Shown here in pieces: positions 44,540 through 52,548 of a stretch of 64,000 nt of DNA. Position 1 is the first letter of the stretch, and every line of letters starts with the position of its first letter. Under the pieces are notes generated by a model, which had not been told where the DNA came from, searched no databases, and saw only the letters and a program-made list of their open reading frames with translations. The stretch comes from Rhodopseudomonas sp. P2A-2r (GTDB lineage: Bacteria > Pseudomonadota > Alphaproteobacteria > Rhizobiales > Xanthobacteraceae), in NCBI RefSeq assembly GCF_026015985.1, contig NZ_CP110389.1, positions 6,356,001-6,420,000 on the forward strand, in the 5' to 3' direction. The position numbers and the translations under genes are program-made.

Positions 44540-45046
44540 TCAGAAAGCGATCACCGCGGGCGGGCGGAATTTTCTCACCGCGGCAACGATAGCCGCGACG
44601 AATAACACCAGCACGACACCCTGCACGATCGCGAAGGGCGGCTCCGACGGCGGCACGCTCGGCGCCAGCGCATGCAACGGGCCGACCTTGAGGAAGCTCT
44701 GGATGACCAGCACGAACACGTTGAGATACAGCGAGACCATCGCGGTCAGCACATAGATCCAGCGCCATGGGCCGACCAGGTTCTTGCTGTAGAGCGCAAA
44801 ACACGCCACCGCCAGCAACACCAGCGAGAGGATGCCCACCATGTGCGAGGGCAACAGCTGGGTGAACGGAAACAGGAAACCGGTAACGCTGGTCAGGATG
44901 GTGGTGACCAGGAAGATGGCGGTCATGCCGCTCATCCGGTTGGAGCCGAACAGTCCGTACAGGACGACAAGCCCCGACACGATGCCGACCAGACTGATGA
45001 TGACGTGGAGCAACGTAAATGTTGCCAGACTCATACCGAGAACCAT
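44540..45046 (-). CDS. Four-helix integral membrane protein of unknown function
   Basis: This 168-aa protein has about four hydrophobic segments (8-30, 40-65, 70-88, 96-115) and a fifth near 138-157. The first loops hold [14 protein letters not shown] and [13 protein letters not shown]. The ribosome site AGAGGGG lies 8 bases before ATG 45046. I know similar proteins near hydrolases in Bradyrhizobium-like genomes but no function. It may be co-transcribed with the hydrolase gene downstream. Confidence 0.8.
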   Translation of the reverse strand: MVLGMSLATFTLLHVIISLVGIVSGLVVLYGLFGSNRMSGMTAIFLVTTILTSVTGFLFPFTQLLPSHMVGILSLVLLAVACFALYSKNLVGPWRWIYVLTAMVSLYLNVFVLVIQSFLKVGPLHALAPSVPPSEPPFAIVQGVVLVLFVAAIVAAVRKFRPPAVIAF

Positions 45047-45187
45047 GATGCACCCCTCTTGAAATACACCCTATGGTACCGGGCGATTTCCGGATTTGCC
45101 AGACGTGCCGGACGCACGCAACGCATCACTTGCGTGCGAACCGATCAATAAAGGTTGAGCATCATGCTTTATTTTGTCGCAGGGAGC

Positions 45188-46102
45188 CTACCTGTTGAGA
45201 AACGCGACCAACCTGGGGATGACCTGGTCCGGCGCTTCCTCCATCAGCCAGTGGCCGGAGCCCTTGACAATGACGCCGTCCACATCGGTCGCCACCATGC
45301 GGCCCTGCTCGATGAGGAAGGTGCCGCCGGCCTTATCGCCTGATAGCACCAGCATCGGCATCGGCAGTTTCACCTTGGCGAATTCGGCGAAGTCGGCGGC
45401 GTCCTTCTCGAAGGCGCGGAACACCTCGAAGCCGGCGGCCATATGACCGGGCTTGGCGTATTCCTTGGCGTAGAACACGCGATCGGCTTCCGGTACCGAC
45501 TTCTTCGGGTCGGCGGCGAAATCATTCCAGAAATGTTCGAAATAGATGCGCTCGCGTCCGCTGACCAGCGCCAGCGGCGTCTTGCCGTAGAAGTGGAAAT
45601 GCCAGAGATCGCGCAGCAGCCAGACATGGGTCCAGTCACCGACGCCGGGCAGGAAGGCATCCATCAGCGCGATGCGATCGACCTCGGCAGGATATTGCGC
45701 GGCATAGGCATAGGCCACCATCAGCCCGATGTCGTGACCGACGATCTTGACCTTCGAATACTTCAGCCCGGTTATGAGCGCATGAACGTCGCGCGCCATC
45801 GCCGCCTTGGTGTAGCCGTCGGCGGGCGCGGCGGAGGAGCCGAAGCCGCGCAGGTCCGGCGCGATCACCGTATGATTGGCGGCGAGTTTGGCGATCAGCG
45901 GCAGCCACATGCGGCTGGTCTCGGCATAGCCGTGCAGCAGGACGATGGGATCGCCCTTGCCGGCGATCAGGTAATGCATCCGGACGCCGTTCGCCTCGGC
46001 GAACCGGCTCTGCGGCGCCTGCGCCGCGACCGGCCCCGTGATGGCTGCCGCAGCCATGATGCAGATCACGGCGGCGCAGAAATTTTTCAGCATGGTCGAC
46101 AT
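45188..46102 (-). CDS. Secreted Cif-like epoxide hydrolase (alpha/beta hydrolase)
   Basis: From ATG 46102 this 304-aa protein has a signal peptide (about 1-28, ending GPVAAQ). The nucleophile is Asp in VGHDIGLMVAYAY, as in epoxide hydrolases and haloacid dehalogenases, not Ser. HGYAETSRMW is the oxyanion-hole segment and GSGHWLMEE holds the catalytic His. Features shared with the Pseudomonas Cif toxin include WHFHFYG, a RERIYFEHFWNDFA-like cap and the YAKPGHM segment. From memory of Cif, the ring-opening Glu aligns with Asp (MDAFLP) and a ring-opening Tyr position is Phe, so the activity may differ. A divergent TetR gene and an 11-bp inverted repeat sit just upstream, as in the cifR-cif pair. 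Confidence 0.85.
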   Translation of the reverse strand: MSTMLKNFCAAVICIMAAAAITGPVAAQAPQSRFAEANGVRMHYLIAGKGDPIVLLHGYAETSRMWLPLIAKLAANHTVIAPDLRGFGSSAAPADGYTKAAMARDVHALITGLKYSKVKIVGHDIGLMVAYAYAAQYPAEVDRIALMDAFLPGVGDWTHVWLLRDLWHFHFYGKTPLALVSGRERIYFEHFWNDFAADPKKSVPEADRVFYAKEYAKPGHMAAGFEVFRAFEKDAADFAEFAKVKLPMPMLVLSGDKAGGTFLIEQGRMVATDVDGVIVKGSGHWLMEEAPDQVIPRLVAFLNR

Positions 46103-46118
46103 GACAAACCCCATATCC

Positions 46119-46148
46119 GTAATTATGTAATGACCACTACGTAATTAC
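46119..46148. promoter_or_regulatory. TetR operator between the Cif-like and TetR genes
   Basis: GTAATTATGTA (46119-46129) and TACGTAATTAC (46138-46148) form an 11-bp inverted repeat with one mismatch and an 8-base spacer. It lies 17 bases upstream of the Cif-like start and 54 bases upstream of the TetR start. Confidence 0.75.
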
Positions 46149-46201
46149 GTTTGGCCGATGCTGTCAAGACGACTGACCGTGCCAGCGCAAAAGGACACCA
46201 G

Positions 46202-46786
46202 ATGGCAGGACGCCCACGCACATTCGACGCCGACACCGCGCTGGAAAACGCCATGCAGGTGTTCTGGCGTAAGGGCTATGAGGGCGCGTCGCTGGCCGAC
46301 CTGACGGCGGCCATGGGCATCAGCCCGCCGAGCCTCTACGCCGCGTTCGGCAGCAAGGAAGCGCTGTTCCGCAAGGCGATGGACCGCTACGAGGCCAGCC
46401 ACGGCAGCTATACGCCGAAGGCGCTGCTGGCGCCGACCGCGCGCGAGGTCGCCGAGCAACTGCTGGCCGGCGCGGTGGCACTGCATGGCGCTGCGCAAAA
46501 CCCCAAAGGCTGTCTCGGCGTGCAGGGCGCGCTGGCCTGCGGCGAGGCCGGCGATGCGATCCGCGAGGACCAGAGCGCGCGGCGAGTCCTGGCCGAGGAG
46601 CTGATCCGCAAGCGGTTGCAGCGCGCCAGGGCCGAAGGCGACCTGCCCAGGGACGCCAGCCCCGCGGACCTCGCGCGCTATCTGCGCGCGGTGATCTGCG
46701 GCATGGCGGTGCAGTCCGCTGACGGCGCCACCCGCAAGGAGCTGCAGAAGACCGCGGAGCTGGCGATGCGGGCGTGGCCGAGGTGA
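46202..46786 (+). CDS. TetR-family regulator of the Cif-like gene
   Basis: This 194-aa regulator starts MAGRPRTFDADTALENAM after AGGA and has the TetR HTH KGYEGASLADLTAAMGISPPSLYAAFGSKEALF (about 22-54, given here in parts by its ends KGYEGASL and SLYAAFGSK). The ligand domain has GCLGVQGALACG with two Cys near 100-108, typical of the AcrR/TetR C-terminal group. It is divergent from the secreted hydrolase gene. In Pseudomonas, CifR represses cif until an epoxide is sensed; the same logic is likely here. Confidence 0.9.
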   Translation: MAGRPRTFDADTALENAMQVFWRKGYEGASLADLTAAMGISPPSLYAAFGSKEALFRKAMDRYEASHGSYTPKALLAPTAREVAEQLLAGAVALHGAAQNPKGCLGVQGALACGEAGDAIREDQSARRVLAEELIRKRLQRARAEGDLPRDASPADLARYLRAVICGMAVQSADGATRKELQKTAELAMRAWPR

Positions 46787-46802
46787 CAGAGCGAACTATG
46801 GC

Positions 46803-46940
46803 TTGTCCCGGGCGCGGGGCAGCGTGAAACGCTGCTCCGCAGAACCGGGACCGTGACGAACTCCGGCGTCTGGTACGGTCCCGGCTCTGCGAAGCACCAC
46901 GCCCCGAGGGGGCGCGATGCATCGCGTCCGGGACACGGAG
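46803..46940. repeat. Dispersed repeat, copy C
   Basis: It runs from TTGTCCCGGGCGCGGGGCAG to GCGTCCGGGACACGG, with GCTCCGCAGAACCGGG inside. The outer ends match copies A and B; the middle is more diverged. Confidence 0.7.
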
Positions 46941-46949
46941 CCAAGCGCT

Positions 46950-47264
46950 TCAGTAGTAGCGCGGGATCGGGCCGTTATGCGGCGTCTTGCGGTTCGACAG
47001 GTCGAACATCACCTCGTCGACGTAGCACCAGCCCCAGCCTTCCGGCGGATCGTAGCCTTCGATGATCGGATGCTGCGTGGCATGAAAATGTTTGGTGGCG
47101 TGCTTGTTCGGCGAATCGTCGCAGCAGCCGACATGGCCGCAAGTCCGGCAGATGCGCAGATGCAGCCAAACGCTGCCGCTCTTCAGGCACTCCTCGCAAC
47201 CCAGCGCGCTGGGCGTGACATCGCGAATGTCTTTCAGATGCAGGCAGGGTTTGGCCACGGTCAT
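46950..47264 (-). CDS. UBP-type zinc finger protein
   Basis: This 104-aa protein is a single ZnF-UBP domain. The metal ligands are visible as CLHL near 7, CEEC near 23, CRTCGHVGCCD (about 39-49), and HATKHFHATQHP (about 55-66). In eukaryotes this fold binds ubiquitin tails; small bacterial copies are common in Rhizobiales and their partner is unknown. It lies 21 bases downstream of the EthD gene on the same strand. Confidence 0.9.
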   Translation of the reverse strand: MTVAKPCLHLKDIRDVTPSALGCEECLKSGSVWLHLRICRTCGHVGCCDDSPNKHATKHFHATQHPIIEGYDPPEGWGWCYVDEVMFDLSNRKTPHNGPIPRYY

Positions 47265-47285
47265 CTCCGTTCGGGTTTCAGGCGC

Positions 47286-47594
47286 TTAAACTTCCTTGGT
47301 GTCGAACATCAGCAGATCGACGCCGCCGCTGGCGAAATTCGGCAGATCGCCGGCCGCGGCCTGGCCCTCGGCGCTGCCGAGGCCGGCCTGGATCGCCGCC
47401 ATGCTGTCGAAGGTCAGCGTCGCCACCAGATGGATGCCGGACGGCCCGGCCGGCGTGGCGACGGCGCCCTGGCTGATCTCGTATTTCTTGAGCCCGGGAA
47501 TCTTCTTGGCCAGCGGGATGTGCGTCTGCGCGTAATATTTGTCGAAAGCAGCGGGATCGGTCGGCGTCTTGTAGAGCACGAGAACCTGGGCCAT
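47286..47594 (-). CDS. EthD-family small protein
   Basis: This 102-aa dimeric ferredoxin-like fold protein begins VLVLYKTPTDPAAFDKYYAQTHIPLAKKIPGL, with the conserved YxxxHxPLA pattern, and ends GGVDLLMFDTKEV. EthD proteins help degrade ethers or act as small-ligand enzymes. It has a CCGGAGG-type ribosome site and is followed by the UBP finger gene. Confidence 0.9.
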   Translation of the reverse strand: MAQVLVLYKTPTDPAAFDKYYAQTHIPLAKKIPGLKKYEISQGAVATPAGPSGIHLVATLTFDSMAAIQAGLGSAEGQAAAGDLPNFASGGVDLLMFDTKEV

Positions 47595-47640
47595 TGCATT
47601 CCTCCGGATTGCTTTTTTGAACGTCGCAACCGGTATCCTA

Positions 47641-47689
47641 GAGCATGATCCCGAAAAGTGGATCCCGGTTTTCGGAAAAGATCATGCTC
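47641..47689. repeat. Palindromic intergenic repeat
   Basis: GAGCATGATC and GATCATGCTC flank a CCGAAAAGTGG / CGGTTTTCGG core. This palindrome is widespread between genes in Rhizobiales. It lies between the EthD and FAD-oxidoreductase genes. Confidence 0.85.
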
Positions 47690-47699
47690 CAACAAAAGA

Positions 47700-49436
47700 C
47701 TAGAGCGCCGGCTTTGCCGTGTCGCCGAGAAATCCGTGCAGCGCCGCGACCACCTGGGCACCCTCGCCGATGGCGCCGCCGACCCGCTTGACGGAGCCCG
47801 AGCGGACGTCGCCCACCGCGAACACGCCGGGCACCGAGGTTTCCAGCGCCGACGCGGTTTCGCCGTCGGCCGTGACGCCGGTCGTCACGAAGCCGCCGCG
47901 GTCCAGCGTCACGCCGCAGCCGCCGAGCCAGCCGGTGGCCGGATCGGCGCCGACGAACAGGAACAGGTTGCGGATCTCCATGGCGGATTCGCCGCCGGAC
48001 AGCCGGCTGCGGATGCGCACGCCTGAAAGCCCCGACTCTGGCTGGCCCTCGAGCCCGACCACCTCGGTATTGAACACCAACTCGATGTTCGGCGTTGCCT
48101 CGATGCGCTCGATCAGATAGCGCGACATGCTGGCGCCGAGGCCGCCGCCGCGGATCACCATGTGAACGCGGGCGGCATGGGCGGCGAGGAACACCGCGGC
48201 CTGCCCTGCCGAATTGCCGGCGCCGACCAGCACGATCTCCTGCTCCTTGCACAGCCGCGCCTCGATCGGCGAAGCCCAGTACCAGACGCCGCGGCCCTCG
48301 AAATCCGAGAGTTGCGCGATATCCGGACGGCGGTAGCGTGCGCCCGACGCCACCACGATGGATCTGGCGCGCAGTTCCTCGCCGTCATCGAGTGCCAGCG
48401 CGAAGGCGCCGTCGTCGCGGCCGCAGTCCAGCGACTGTACGGTGATGGGGATCATGATGTCGGCGCCGAATTTCTGCGCCTGGTTATAGGCCCGCGCCGT
48501 CAGCGCCATGCCGGAAATCCCGGTGGGGAAGCCGAGATAGTTCTCGATGCGGGCGCTGGCACCGGCCTGGCCGCCGAAGGCGCGGGAATCGCACACCGCC
48601 ACCGACAGCCCTTCCGACGCCGCATACACCGCCGTCGACAGGCCGGCCGGACCGCTGCCGACCACTGCGACGTCGTAGAGCTTGCCCTTGGGGATATGGC
48701 CGATCATGCCCATGGTACGGGCCAGGTCCGAGACCGAGGGATTGCGTAGCACGGTGCCGTCGGGCACCACCACCAGCGGCAGATCCCGCGGGGTCGGCGT
48801 ATAGCGCGCAATCAGATCCGCGGCGTCCTTGTCGAACTCCGGATCGAGCAGATGGTGCGGATAGCCGTTGCGGGTAAGAAAGCCCTGCAGCCGGATGACG
48901 TCCGGCGCGTTCGGCGGCCCGATCAGCACCGGCCCGCCGGCGCCACCCTGGATCAGGCTGACCCGGCGCAGGATCAGCGCCCGCATGATGCGCTCGCCGA
49001 GATCCGCCTCGGCCACCAGCAGCGCGCGCAGCCGCTCCGGCGGGATCAGCAGGGTTTCGACGTCGCCTTCGGCCTGGCCGTCGACCAGCGCCACACGACC
49101 CGACAACTGGCCGATCTCGGCCATGAACTGGCCGGCGCCCTGCTCCACCACCGGGGTGACATGGCCGAGCCCGTCGCGCTGGGTGATGGCGACATGGCCG
49201 GACAGGATCACGAACATGCCGGGACCGGGCTTGCCGGTCTCGAACAGCATGTCGCCATCCTTGTAGCGGACTACCTCGCCGAAACGGCGCATCCGCTCGA
49301 TTTCGGGCGGCGTGAGGGTCGGAAAGGCCTGATCGTGGCGCGGATGCAGCTCAACTCCGCGGGCCAGGCCGACGGCGCCGGCCGCTGTGGAGGAGTCCGG
49401 CATCGAAGTGTCCGCCGTGCCGCTAGTCGTTGCCAT
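47700..49436 (-). CDS. FAD-dependent oxidoreductase with an N-terminal cyclic-nucleotide-binding-like domain
   Basis: The 578-aa protein has three parts. Residues about 35-155 form a cNMP-binding-like beta barrel (RYKDGDMLFETGKPGPGMFVILSG). About 165-240 is a thioredoxin-like insert without a CxxC. About 245-578 is a thioredoxin-reductase fold with FAD motif VAVVGSGPAGLSTAVYA, GGQAGASARIENYLGFP, NADPH motif VLVGAGNSAGQAAVFLA, and GVFAVGDV. Where thioredoxin reductase has its redox CxxC, this protein reads WYWASPIEARLC, so disulfide reduction of that kind is not expected. Such three-part proteins occur in several alphaproteobacteria; their electron acceptor is unknown. ATG 49436 has a GGAG site. 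Confidence 0.9.
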   Translation of the reverse strand: MATTSGTADTSMPDSSTAAGAVGLARGVELHPRHDQAFPTLTPPEIERMRRFGEVVRYKDGDMLFETGKPGPGMFVILSGHVAITQRDGLGHVTPVVEQGAGQFMAEIGQLSGRVALVDGQAEGDVETLLIPPERLRALLVAEADLGERIMRALILRRVSLIQGGAGGPVLIGPPNAPDVIRLQGFLTRNGYPHHLLDPEFDKDAADLIARYTPTPRDLPLVVVPDGTVLRNPSVSDLARTMGMIGHIPKGKLYDVAVVGSGPAGLSTAVYAASEGLSVAVCDSRAFGGQAGASARIENYLGFPTGISGMALTARAYNQAQKFGADIMIPITVQSLDCGRDDGAFALALDDGEELRARSIVVASGARYRRPDIAQLSDFEGRGVWYWASPIEARLCKEQEIVLVGAGNSAGQAAVFLAAHAARVHMVIRGGGLGASMSRYLIERIEATPNIELVFNTEVVGLEGQPESGLSGVRIRSRLSGGESAMEIRNLFLFVGADPATGWLGGCGVTLDRGGFVTTGVTADGETASALETSVPGVFAVGDVRSGSVKRVGGAIGEGAQVVAALHGFLGDTAKPAL

Positions 49437-49644
49437 CCTGCTCCATCCTGTCTGTACGCGGGTCATTGCTATCGCTGGCCGGGCCGCCCGCCGGCTCCGG
49501 CGGCTGATCGGCACGGCCACGGGCCTGGAATTTGCGCCGCTTCAGATTCGCACGCAGCGCCTCGCGCAACCGGTTCTGCCGGGCAGCGACATGCGGGCGT
49601 TCGGTCTTGGCGTCTGGCTTGGCGTCGGTTTTGGCATCGGTCAT
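49423..49644 (-). CDS. Small basic conserved protein
   Basis: This 73-aa protein has an Asp/Lys-rich start (MTDAKTDAKPDAKTE), a basic helix NRLREALRANLKRRKFQARG and a disordered Pro/Gly/Asp tail. Short proteins with the REALRANLKRRK type helix are common in Bradyrhizobium relatives. It overlaps the start of the oxidoreductase gene by 14 bases. No function is known. Confidence 0.6.
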   Translation of the reverse strand: MTDAKTDAKPDAKTERPHVAARQNRLREALRANLKRRKFQARGRADQPPEPAGGPASDSNDPRTDRMEQDGND

Positions 49645-49972
49645 GGCATGGTGCTCGGTCAGGTGACGGCCCGGTGGCCGGTAAATATGCACTGGCTTCG
49701 CGCCCGCAACAAACCCGGCGGACGGGGTGCGACCTTATCACCGGTGGGCCCGGCGCGGCTGCGGCCACGGCTGGCCAAAGCCCTGGGATCTCGTTGGAGC
49801 CGGACCGCCCCGGCCCCGAATCTAGCCATGGGATGCGGATGGCGGCCGCCGTTGCCTGACGGCTGGCGGATAATGACCCGTTCGACGGCCGCGGCGCTTG
49901 CGTGGCCTGAGAGCATGTGGCAAGGATCGCCCCGCCGAGCAGGTCGCCCATGGCTGATTCCTGCATCCGCAT

Positions 49973-50047
49973 GCTGCCGTAGCTCAGTGGTAGAGCACTC
50001 CATTGGTAATGGAGAGGTCCACAGTTCGATCCTGTGTGGCAGCACCA
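49973..50047 (+). tRNA. tRNA-Thr (anticodon GGT)
   Basis: The acceptor arm GCTGCCG pairs with TGGCAGC, followed by A and encoded CCA. The D arm is GCTCAGTGGTAGAGC, the anticodon arm CTCCA-TTGGTAA-TGGAG with GGT at the centre, and the T arm CACAG-TTCGATC-CTGTG. All four arms fold, so this copy should be functional. It is the insertion site of the element that follows. Confidence 0.95.
49979..50047 (+). repeat. attL: tRNA-proximal direct repeat
   Basis: This is the 69-base 3' part of the tRNA-Thr gene, from GTAGCTCAG to the CCA. The same bases recur at 58110-58178 in the same direction. Confidence 0.93.
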
Positions 50048-50128
50048 GCCTTTTCGGCTGATGGGTCAATACCTTACTGAGATCATTGAGGCTTTCGTGG
50101 TGCGCCTGATGCACACGGATGCTGCACA

Positions 50129-51748
50129 ATGGTATTGAGAATGGCCAGCCCGACCAAGCGTATGGGCTCCGACAACTGGCATTATCGACGACGCATCCCT
50201 GCCAAGGTTAGGGTTGCCCTTGCGGTGGTCCCCAAGGCTCAACGTCCGCCGGGATGGTTCAAGGAGCACATCAATATCTCGCTTGGGACTGCGGACCGGG
50301 CTCAGGCCAAGGCGAAGTGCCCCCAGATCGCGGTTGAAGTCGAAGCGGCAATGGCCGCAATCCTTAATGGACCCAAGCCGTTGACGGTGCAGGACATCAG
50401 CGCCCTTTCAGGCGATCTCTGCAAGGCATTTGCGGAGGGCTTGGAGAGAGGGCCAGTGGCCACCCCTGACCAGTGGCTCAGGGTCGCTGCGATGAACGAG
50501 GAGGCCCGGCAGGGCCATTACGGCGTGGTTGCGATGCCAAGCATCCACGAGACTGCCGACGAGCAACGCCGGGCGTCGATGGAGGCGCGGTTTGGCGGGA
50601 TCACCGACACCTTCCTTGCCAGACGCGGCACCATCACGGACGCCGAGAGCCGATTGAAGCTCATAGAACGCGCCTCGCTCGATCTGATGGAGGGGGCGAT
50701 GAAGCTGGGCCGCAGCCCGGACGGCGAATACACGCCGGATGACTGTAAGCGGCGGCGACCTAACATCCGGGTGAAGTCGGCAAATGGCCTCGACCGATCC
50801 CTCACCGGGTTAGCTGAAGCGTGGCACAAGGCCGCGCTGGATCGTGACGTGAGGAAGCGCGACGCGGACGAGATCGCGAGCCGGTTCAAGAAGCTCATAC
50901 CTTTCTTGCAGCATGATGATGCCGGTCGAGTTACCCGACAGGACATTGTGCGGTGGAAGGACAAGCGCCTCGCGGAAGACATCAGCGTCAAGACCATCAA
51001 CGATAGCGACATTGCGTCATTCAACAACGTGTTCAACTGGGGCAAGGAGCGAGGCTGGCTAGATCAGAACCCAGCTAAAGGAACGGCGATCAGGACCAAG
51101 AGACGGAAGGCGAAGAACCGAGACGAGTTCTTCTCCATACAGGAGATCGGCACCATCCTTCGTCACGCCGCAGCCGCTGTTGGCACCAAGCGCGAAGCTC
51201 CGAAGACCACAGCCGCAAAGCGTTGGGTGCCGTGGTTGCTTGCATACTCCGGTGCTCGCGTTGCGGAGATGATCCAGCTCCGTAAGGGCGATGTCAGAAG
51301 CGACCCGGATCATGGTTGCATAGTGCGACTGACCCCAGAAGCTGGCAGCATCAAGACGAACAGGTTCTGCGATGTCCCAGTCCACGACCACTTGATCGCT
51401 GAGGGCTTCTTGGAGTTCGTGAAGGGGTCTCAAGATGGGCACTTGTTCTGCGAGCTTGGCGCAGACGGAACGATCACAGGACCTGCTGGAGGGGTCTACA
51501 AGCGTGTCCGGGACTTTGTACGCGAGGTTATTGACGACAAGGATGTCGCGCCCCTCCATGCGTGGCGCTACACGTTCAAGACTTACGGCCTCGAGGCGGG
51601 CATCCAAGAGATCACGTTGGACGCCATCTCGAACCACGCCCCGAAGCATCAGGGCGGTGAGTACACGAAGGTGACGTTGAGAGCCCGAGCTGAAGCGATG
51701 GCCCGGTTCCGGCGCTACAGCCTCAAACCTGTTGTGCAACCAGACTGA
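50129..51748 (+). CDS. Tyrosine-type site-specific integrase
   Basis: This 539-aa integrase starts with a SPTKRMGSDNWHYRRRIPAKVR segment (kept here to its ends, of the DUF6538 arm-binding type). A core-binding region follows (about 205-310), then the catalytic domain (about 335-530). Catalytic residues visible are Arg in YSGARVAEM (about 376), His-x-x-Arg in LHAWRYTF (about 477-480), His in SNHAPKH and Tyr in GGEYTKVTL (about 512). It would join the element to the tRNA-Thr gene. The start may be ATG 50129 or 50141. It lies 82 bases from attL, as is usual for tRNA-targeting elements. Confidence 0.95.
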   Translation: MVLRMASPTKRMGSDNWHYRRRIPAKVRVALAVVPKAQRPPGWFKEHINISLGTADRAQAKAKCPQIAVEVEAAMAAILNGPKPLTVQDISALSGDLCKAFAEGLERGPVATPDQWLRVAAMNEEARQGHYGVVAMPSIHETADEQRRASMEARFGGITDTFLARRGTITDAESRLKLIERASLDLMEGAMKLGRSPDGEYTPDDCKRRRPNIRVKSANGLDRSLTGLAEAWHKAALDRDVRKRDADEIASRFKKLIPFLQHDDAGRVTRQDIVRWKDKRLAEDISVKTINDSDIASFNNVFNWGKERGWLDQNPAKGTAIRTKRRKAKNRDEFFSIQEIGTILRHAAAAVGTKREAPKTTAAKRWVPWLLAYSGARVAEMIQLRKGDVRSDPDHGCIVRLTPEAGSIKTNRFCDVPVHDHLIAEGFLEFVKGSQDGHLFCELGADGTITGPAGGVYKRVRDFVREVIDDKDVAPLHAWRYTFKTYGLEAGIQEITLDAISNHAPKHQGGEYTKVTLRARAEAMARFRRYSLKPVVQPD

Positions 51749-51856
51749 CGGACATCCTGTTGACCCTCACTGCATTGTATGATCGAACATGCAAGGAATA
51801 AATCCCCTGCCACTTGGCGACCCTCGCCGATTGGCAACCTTGATCCGGGGATCATC

Positions 51857-52132
51857 ATGTCGAACCAGACCACAGCACAACACTCCACCGTTGCCGCCAG
51901 CGCCCTCGAACGGGTGGGCCGCGATCCAGCTCAGCTCTTCACCGTCGAGGCTTACTGGAACGCTTTCGGCGACCCCGTCGAGCTGCTGGCTAGCCCAGCA
52001 CAGACCTTCGCCTCCAACACCGCCAGCCTCGCCGCCCTTTGCGAGGAGCATCGCATCCCGCACCGTCATGATGATCAGGGCCACGCCTTCCCTGTCTGGC
52101 TGCTGCGGGAGTTCTACCCTGCCAACCCGTAG
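51857..52132 (+). CDS. Small element-borne protein of unknown function
   Basis: From ATG 51857 (GGGGA upstream) this is 91 aa. It reads as mostly helical, with TVEAYWNAFGDPVELLASPAQ and a last part AALCEEHRIPHRHDDQGHAFPVWLLREFY. It sits just after the integrase, where excisionases or small regulators often lie, but I see no clear HTH. I cannot name a family. Confidence 0.55.
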   Translation: MSNQTTAQHSTVAASALERVGRDPAQLFTVEAYWNAFGDPVELLASPAQTFASNTASLAALCEEHRIPHRHDDQGHAFPVWLLREFYPANP

Positions 52133-52548
52133 GCGCGGATTGGTTGCCCTCTCGCCCCTGACCTCGCCCTGATGGAACGGTGATCACACCTCGATCATCC
52201 TGACCAAGGCGATAGGTGGCACGCCTACACGACCGAACGCGGTCAATCCGCATCGCCCAATCATCATCGCCAGCCCTGCCCCCGTGACGGGTCGCTCCTG
52301 TCCTGCTCTGGACGGGCGTCAGGGCGTGGCCATTCACGAGAACCAGAGAATGCAGACAGCACACACACCACCACCGATTGCCTTAGCCAACCCCCACCTC
52401 GCTGACCCATTGACATTGAAAGGGGTACAGAACTGTAAGGAGACATCTTCTAAGGGAATTGTACCCCTAAGCTCGGGCCGTTGTCAGCGGAGACCATCCG
52501 TCGTCTCAAGGCTGACTTCATCATCAAGGCCCATCGTCCCTCTCCCTG
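52133..52548. promoter_or_regulatory. Gap with an inverted repeat before the helicase-like gene
   Basis: AGGGGTAC (52421-52428) and GTACCCCT (52461-52468) form an 8-bp inverted repeat just after a TTGACA (52410-52415), so this may be an operator-promoter region. A short frame ending at 52550 (KLGPLSAETIRRLKADF) runs into the ATG of the next gene as TGATG but has no proper start codon; it may be a remnant. Confidence 0.4.

Noticed and set aside
43635..45053. 472-aa fusion protein on the minus strand
   Set aside because: Only the last 274 residues match a hydrolase; the first 198 are an out-of-frame reading of the membrane protein gene.
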